This document shows, piece after piece, positions 58,530-64,000 of a stretch of DNA of 64,000 nucleotides. Numbering within the stretch: position 1 is the first letter of the stretch; each line of letters opens with the position of its first letter. The notes below the pieces were generated by a model. That model was not told the DNA's origin and did no database searches. It saw nothing but the letters and a program-made list of their open reading frames with translations. Location: contig CM067566.1 of NCBI GenBank assembly GCA_034336665.1, positions 25,822,330 to 25,886,329 on the forward strand. Direction: 5' to 3'. The stretch comes from Luscinia megarhynchos. Taxonomy: Eukaryota; Chordata; Aves; Passeriformes; Turdidae. The translations under genes were made by a program, and so were the position numbers.

Positions 58530-59395
58530 AGGAAAGTTGGAAGGGAACCTTAAAGGTCACCAATTCCAATCTCCCTTCCAAGGGCGGGGTCACCTTCCAT
58601 TAGATCAGGTTACTCAGAGCCCCGTTCAACCTGGCCATAAGCATTTCCAGGAATGGGGTATCCACAGCTTCTCTGGGAAACCTGTGCCTGTGCCTCCCCG
58701 CTCTCACAGTAAAGAAATTCTTCTTAATATCCCACCTAGACATATTCAGTTTTGGTTTAAAGCCATCCCCTGTTGTCCTATCAGCACAACTTGTAAAGTG
58801 TCCTTCACTGGTTTCCTCATAGGTCCTCTTTAGGCACTGGAAGGTGTATAGGGTCTCCTTGTAGTCTCTTCTTCAGGATGAACAGCCCCAGCTCTCTCAT
58901 CCCGTTTCATAGGAGCAGTGTTCCAGTCCTCTGATAATTTTGAGGTCCTTCTCTGGACACACGCCAGCAAGTTTATTTCCTTCTTATGTTGGGGTCCCAA
59001 AGATGGGTTCACTATTCTAGATGGGGTGTCACCATAGCAGAGAGGGAGAACCTGTCTTGATCTGCTGGCCATGCTGCTTTGGATGCAGCCCAGACTTTGT
59101 GGGCTTCAAGTGCACATTGCTGGGTCATGCCAAGCTTCTTGTCCACGAACATCCACAAGTCTTTCTCCTCTGGAGTGACTTCAATCCATTCTCCATGCAG
59201 TTTGTATTTGTGTTTGCCCCGACCCAGTTGTAGGACTTTGTACTTGGTGTTGCTCATGAGGTTTGCACCAGCTCACTTCTTAAGCCTGTCAAGGTTCCTC
59301 TGCATGGCTCCCTTTCCTTCCAGCATGATGACCACAGCTTGGTGTCATCAGCAAACTTGCTGGAGGTCCACTCAGTCCCACTGCCCATGCCTCTA
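58530..59395 (-). mobile_element. CR1 LINE 3' half (end of ORF2 and 3' UTR), minus orientation
   Basis: Read on the minus strand, the element runs from about 59395 to 58530. First comes the C-terminal part of ORF2, with remnants of the NLMSNTKYKVLQLGRGK- type motif near 59,235. The 3' UTR follows with 'ccttccagtgcctaa' and 'tggggctgttcatcctgaag' blocks, ending at 'ggttcccttccaac'. Several frameshifts are present and the 5' part is missing. The open frames of 60-105 codons at 58.5-59.4 kb on both strands belong to it. Confidence 0.93.
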
Positions 59396-62300
59396 ACATG
59401 GGAAGAGGAGACTTCTCTGCCTCTCTGTGTTCTCAGATAAGGCCAGGTGGCCTGATAGTGCCATGTCTCCTTAGGCTTGCTGAGCCCTTGGACTAGTAAC
59501 TGGAGTGTGTGACTTGCTCAGGGGACCTGGGAGCATTTCTGCACTATGTACAGAGTCAGTTACAAATCAGAATGAAAACAGGGAGCTAGCTGACAAAATC
59601 CGACACTTTGATCCTCGTGATGGTGTCCTGGAAGCTTATGTATGGTGTGTAGCTGTCTGGCTTGGGCTCTTGCCAAATCTTATCCCTTAAAGAAAATTTT
59701 AAATCAGTGAAAAGTAACTGGTTATTATTATGAAACTGAGTGTGCATACCTATTTTTTTTAAATCACCAAAGAGAAGAAATTTCCAGGACGCTATTGAAA
59801 CTCCTGTTATAATAATAATTATTATTATTCTTCCATTCCCCTTTCCTATATTTTGGCACAGTTCATTTGGATTTCCATAGCATCTGGCATGCAGTTTTTA
59901 GTGAAGTAAGAACTATAAAGGACCTTATTTCCCTTAGGAACTCACATACAAGTTAAACCTGTACTAAGACACCTGATCTGAGCCAGATGAAATCAAAGCT
60001 TTGAGTCCATACACCTTAACTTTGAATGGCTTTAATTCTCAGGGAGTGGATCAATTTGAAGGCTTCAGAAGCCAGCTGTGGCTCTTTAGAAGTTGTAAAA
60101 GGTGAAGAAAAAAATATAATTTATGATTGTTGAACAAACCACAAACTTACTTGGAGTTTGCCAGCTGTCATCCATTTTTGAAGCTGTTTTCAAAGCACTG
60201 GTACATCTACCAGTCTCTTTGCTCCTTTTTAAGAGCTGTGTGTTTATCCTCATTATTGTCAATAACAATAGTATGTTGTGATGGTCATGTTTAGGACGTA
60301 TTACTCCTTTAAGTTCTCATTCTTAGTGTTGCAGACAATTGGCAGCAGGAATATTTATAGATGCTGGAAGGCAAGAAGTTAAGGTTTATCTAGTAGCACT
60401 CAGCATTCCTCTATAAGTAGGGTTTGTAATTTCTCACAAATCTAAGCTTTTGCACTTGAACTGTAGCTCTAGCAGATAAAGTCTGCATAACTCTTTGGAT
60501 AAATAAACCTCTGCAGATTTAATTTGGTTAGCAACTGTTCCACAGTCACCTCTAACCATACCTGGACACCATTTGATCCTAAATAGCAGATGTGCCCATT
60601 ACATTGTGCCACAGTTATAATCCAGTACTGGTGCAGAGTGACCTGCTGAACTGAGATCCAGGTTCATCTCATCAGAGAGACAAGAGTCAAATACTTTGGA
60701 TGAGTTGCTTAGGGCAGGGTTGACCAAGCAAACTGTGTTTTGCTGAGCTGAAAAAGCCTGAGCACTACTCTGTCAGGCTGCCACAAAGTTTTGCTGCTGC
60801 TCTTCCAATGTGCAGGTAGGAAAGATTCACATGATGTCTTGAAGGTAACTTTGGAAAGCCTTAAGAGGAGTGATGCTTGAAACACATTCACACTTCGTTA
60901 TTTGAATATTGTTCTCTTTGAAGGGACAACATAGGCAGAAATGTTGTCATAACATAGAACAGTTAATAATGAAGCTGTATTTTAATTTGATATTAGAAGG
61001 TAACAGGAAGAACAATTAATGAGAGGGCTTCAGAAATAAGATGGATAGTTTATTCTGTGGCTAGCAAAGCGCATTGTAATGTAATCTTTTTAGGGACACT
61101 GCAACAGATTGACTTCAGCACACATTGAACACAAACCACACTGGAAACAGACCCTTGGTTGAGTCAGCCATGTTCTGTATGAAAGTGCATTCATAGCATT
61201 GTGATTTTGAATTGCTTTTAAGAAACGGTTAGAGTAAAAGTTTGATAACAAAATCTTCCATGCTCTGTCCTGCTCCTTATTTGCATGAAGCTGAAAGTTC
61301 TTTCGTTTTGGTAGATTGTTTTCCTATAAGTAAAATTGTTATAATGAATACCTCTATCTTCACATTGTGCTGTTTTCACGTACCGAAAATCATGGCAATT
61401 CCTGAAGTATGAACTAATGATACCAAAAGTCCATAATATTTAATATTTAATCCCTGGATCAAACCAATACAAATGATTTACTGAAAGGTGTTTGAAATGC
61501 TGAAGTGCATTATTTAATCCCATTTTGGTTTTTAGATTTAGCTTAAGTCTTGAAATGAAGAATGTAATAGTGTAAAATATTTAATGGCTCTAATTAAATA
61601 AGTAACAAAAGGAAGTTCTGTCTCTTTGTATAAATATCCAGCTTCTTGAATCTTGATAGTTGCTTGACCACAAATTCTGAAGCTCAATTATGCAATATTT
61701 GAACCAGGCTTGTTTGTTTCCTTTTAAATTTCCATCATTTGACTTGATTGAAATGCCATTGAGTTTTTTATTCACACATGTTCTTTAGCAACACTCAGAT
61801 AAGTAACCTAAAAGTCTTCAAGAACACTTTTGATGCTATATCCCAAGCAGTGTGTTGCACTTCACTTCGCAAACCTGCAGAGGTATTATGCTTAGTGTTG
61901 TTAATTGGGGTATATGGGGGAGAGAGGATGTGATAAAGATGGAAGAAAGAGAAGAGTTTGAAGCATACCTAGCGTGAAAGATTGCTTTGGAGATATCCAG
62001 CTGGACTGTACACTGGACCTACTTTAATGCTTGTCTGTAACTACTGTGTGCTTCTGCTTCCTAAGGGTCATACTTTGAGATGACAGGAAATGTCTCATGG
62101 GGCTTTGCTGGCAAGCCAAAAGTTTATCTTGTGTTTTTTCTCTTTAATGCTAGCAGACACTGCAGAAAGAAGGGGTGGTCATAATCTGTCAGGGTCTTGA
62201 AAGGCTAGCTCTGACTGTTCAGCCAATGACATTCAGATGGGCTGTCAAACTGCATGCAGATCCAAGGGAGATTTTGTGACTAATGAAGTTAATAAGCATG

Positions 62301-64000
62301 ACATGCAAATTTAATCTGAAACAGCCTTCTCAGCTACTTGTTACTGCTTGATAATACTGAAGTGATTATATTCTATGCAATAGTTGATCTTCTGACAGCA
62401 TGGCTTTTGTTACATCTTCCTTTGTTAGATTCTAGGATTATTCTTGGCTTTGCAAAAGACAAGGTAATATTTCTTAAGCTGCAAGCATCTGTAAGTGAGC
62501 TCTGCTTCCCTGGGGACTGGCTCTCTTCAAGCTGTCTGCCTGGCTTTCCCTCCTTTGGAAAAGGGAGGTTTCTGCTTAGTCCTGTTTCGTTCCTGCCTGC
62601 TCTGTTGGCTTCTGGCTAGACCATGGCTCTGGTATCTGTGAAGAGCTGCTGGTTCTCATCAAGGGATGCAGCCTTTGTAAACAAATGAGAGGCACTTTCA
62701 TTTTGAGTATTTGGAATGATAAACTGAAACATGACTAACTTAATAGAAAAGTTACTTCTGATACAGTTCTCTAGGAGACTCCTGCAAACATCTTGTACAA
62801 ATCTCATCAAAAGCTGGAATTACAGGTCTCAGTTACTTTCCTGGGGCAAACAGAATCATAATATTAGTTTTCTTAGTCACAGGAGTCAAAATGGGGTATG
62901 TTAAGAAGAAAACAAAGTTATTAACCTGACAGTGTCTTGGTTGATCAATTGCTACGAAGGGGAGAAATGAAAGCCACGTGGAGCCATGCAGAAAAATTAT
63001 GCAATGTAATGAAACAGATGTGGAAGAACTGATTAAATGCACATATCCTTTGTACTTGAAAATAATTTCTGGAAGCTTCCAACCCTAGTCTTGGCCCTAT
63101 GTAACCAGTCCAAGCCTATCTAAATATAGTGAGCCAGAATCTCATGCTGCTGGATCAGTATCTAGAGATCAAAAATGACAAAGGACGTGCTGAGCATTAG
63201 GATACTCCTTTCTGCCTGCACTTTCTGTCTAGTGCCTTGTGAACTACTTATTTAATGATATTTAATAATTGATTAAGGCTATTTGAAAGCCTGTTTATAC
63301 TGGTGATATCTAGCCAACCTGCAAACACATCTGGGTTTCAGATGTAGCTTAAGTCTTAACATGTGGTTGCCCTGCATGAGGAATCACTAACACTCTTGTC
63401 TGTGAAGTGGCACCATCGGTCAAGGACCATGCACTTTTGTTCTGCAGGAGGAAGAGTTTCCTGGAGTGAGCTGTTTTCCAACACAATCCCCACTGCCATT
63501 AAGAGGCCCAGATCTAGCTGGAAACTCCACAGGTTCAGGTGTACTTTCCTTACAGACCCCAGCATCCTATGAGACACTGCAGGAGCAGCAGGTTGTGAGA
63601 CTACAAAATTATTTCAGCTATCTATGGTCTTCTATGACATACCTGTCACCCCTAAGTAAGGATAGGTGGGGAGAAGCTATTCAGCTGTGAGTTACATGGC
63701 TTTGCAATAACAGAACTGAGGGGTCATGCCTGAACCAGGTCATTGGCTTCTTCCCACTAGGAGGGTGACAAATAGGGGACCTTAGTACCCCTTTTTAATA
63801 CAAAGCATAGAGAAGGGATTTTATGTAAGATTTTTCTCTGGAGCGACATATTCGTGGCTACACAAAAAGCAAAGGGTTTTGCATGGTATCTCAGTGTGTA
63901 AGGGATGGATCACCAAGGCTCCCTCTTGGCTCAGGGTTATGGTGAGCTATCTCCACAGCTGAAATGCTAGCAGATCAGCTGCTAGCTCTCTAAGACAGGA
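59396..64000. other. Intergenic region, no gene recognised
   Basis: AT-rich sequence to the right window edge. It contains a (TAA)n/(TTA)n self-complementary microsatellite at about 59,808-59,829 and two octamer-type POU motifs, ATTTGCAT at 61279-61286 and ATGCAAAT at 62303-62310. No exon or RNA gene could be supported. Confidence 0.55.

Noticed and set aside
58537..59396. Open frames of 60-105 codons on both strands
   Set aside because: They fall inside a reverse-oriented CR1 3' half and show no independent protein.

Overview
The window is vertebrate nuclear DNA from a bird, most likely a passerine. Three facts point there. All three genes are spliced vertebrate orthologues. The interspersed repeats are CR1 LINE fragments. 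One short element at 56.07-56.20 kb reads as a tRNA-Ile-derived SINE with a CR1-type tail, which is the structure of the songbird family TguSINE1. I recognise three genes in the vertebrate order LRRC66 - SGCB - SPATA18. I placed their splice sites by hand from reading phase and protein similarity.

Layout. At 0-2.5 kb lie an old CR1 3' tail and non-coding sequence beyond the 3' end of LRRC66. LRRC66 occupies 2.7-10.4 kb on the minus strand with four coding exons. Its long last exon needs a one-base frame change to stay open. SGCB (beta-sarcoglycan) occupies 13.5-18.15 kb on the minus strand. It has six coding exons, 315 residues, and is intact. A GC-rich, CpG-rich block at about 17.6-18.65 kb contains the start codons of SGCB (minus) and SPATA18 (plus) only about 340 bp apart, so the two genes look divergently transcribed from one promoter region. 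SPATA18 (MIEAP, mitochondria-eating protein) runs on the plus strand from 18.49 kb to at least 30.4 kb. From 31 to 64 kb I see no further gene. This part holds a long defective CR1 at 31.94-33.40 kb, smaller CR1 pieces, the SINE, and some AT-rich stretches with dense homeodomain, GATA, OTX-type or octamer-type motifs that could be conserved regulatory elements.

The most striking item is in SPATA18. A 15-bp minisatellite of 29 units at 24,871-25,305 lies inside an uninterrupted reading frame. That frame joins, in the correct splice phase, the coiled-coil exon upstream to the conserved MIEAP-domain exon downstream. If translated, it adds about 145 residues of a cysteine-every-five-residues repeat, in Cys-Xaa-Pro-Lys-Pro, Cys-Xaa-Ser-Asp-His and Cys-Leu-Pro-Asp-His versions. 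In mammals this position carries a Ser/Arg/Pro-rich low-complexity stretch.

Operons do not apply here. SGCB acts in the muscle dystrophin-glycoprotein complex, SPATA18 in mitochondrial quality control and testis, and LRRC66 is a membrane leucine-rich-repeat protein of unknown function. They are linked by conserved synteny, not by a shared pathway.
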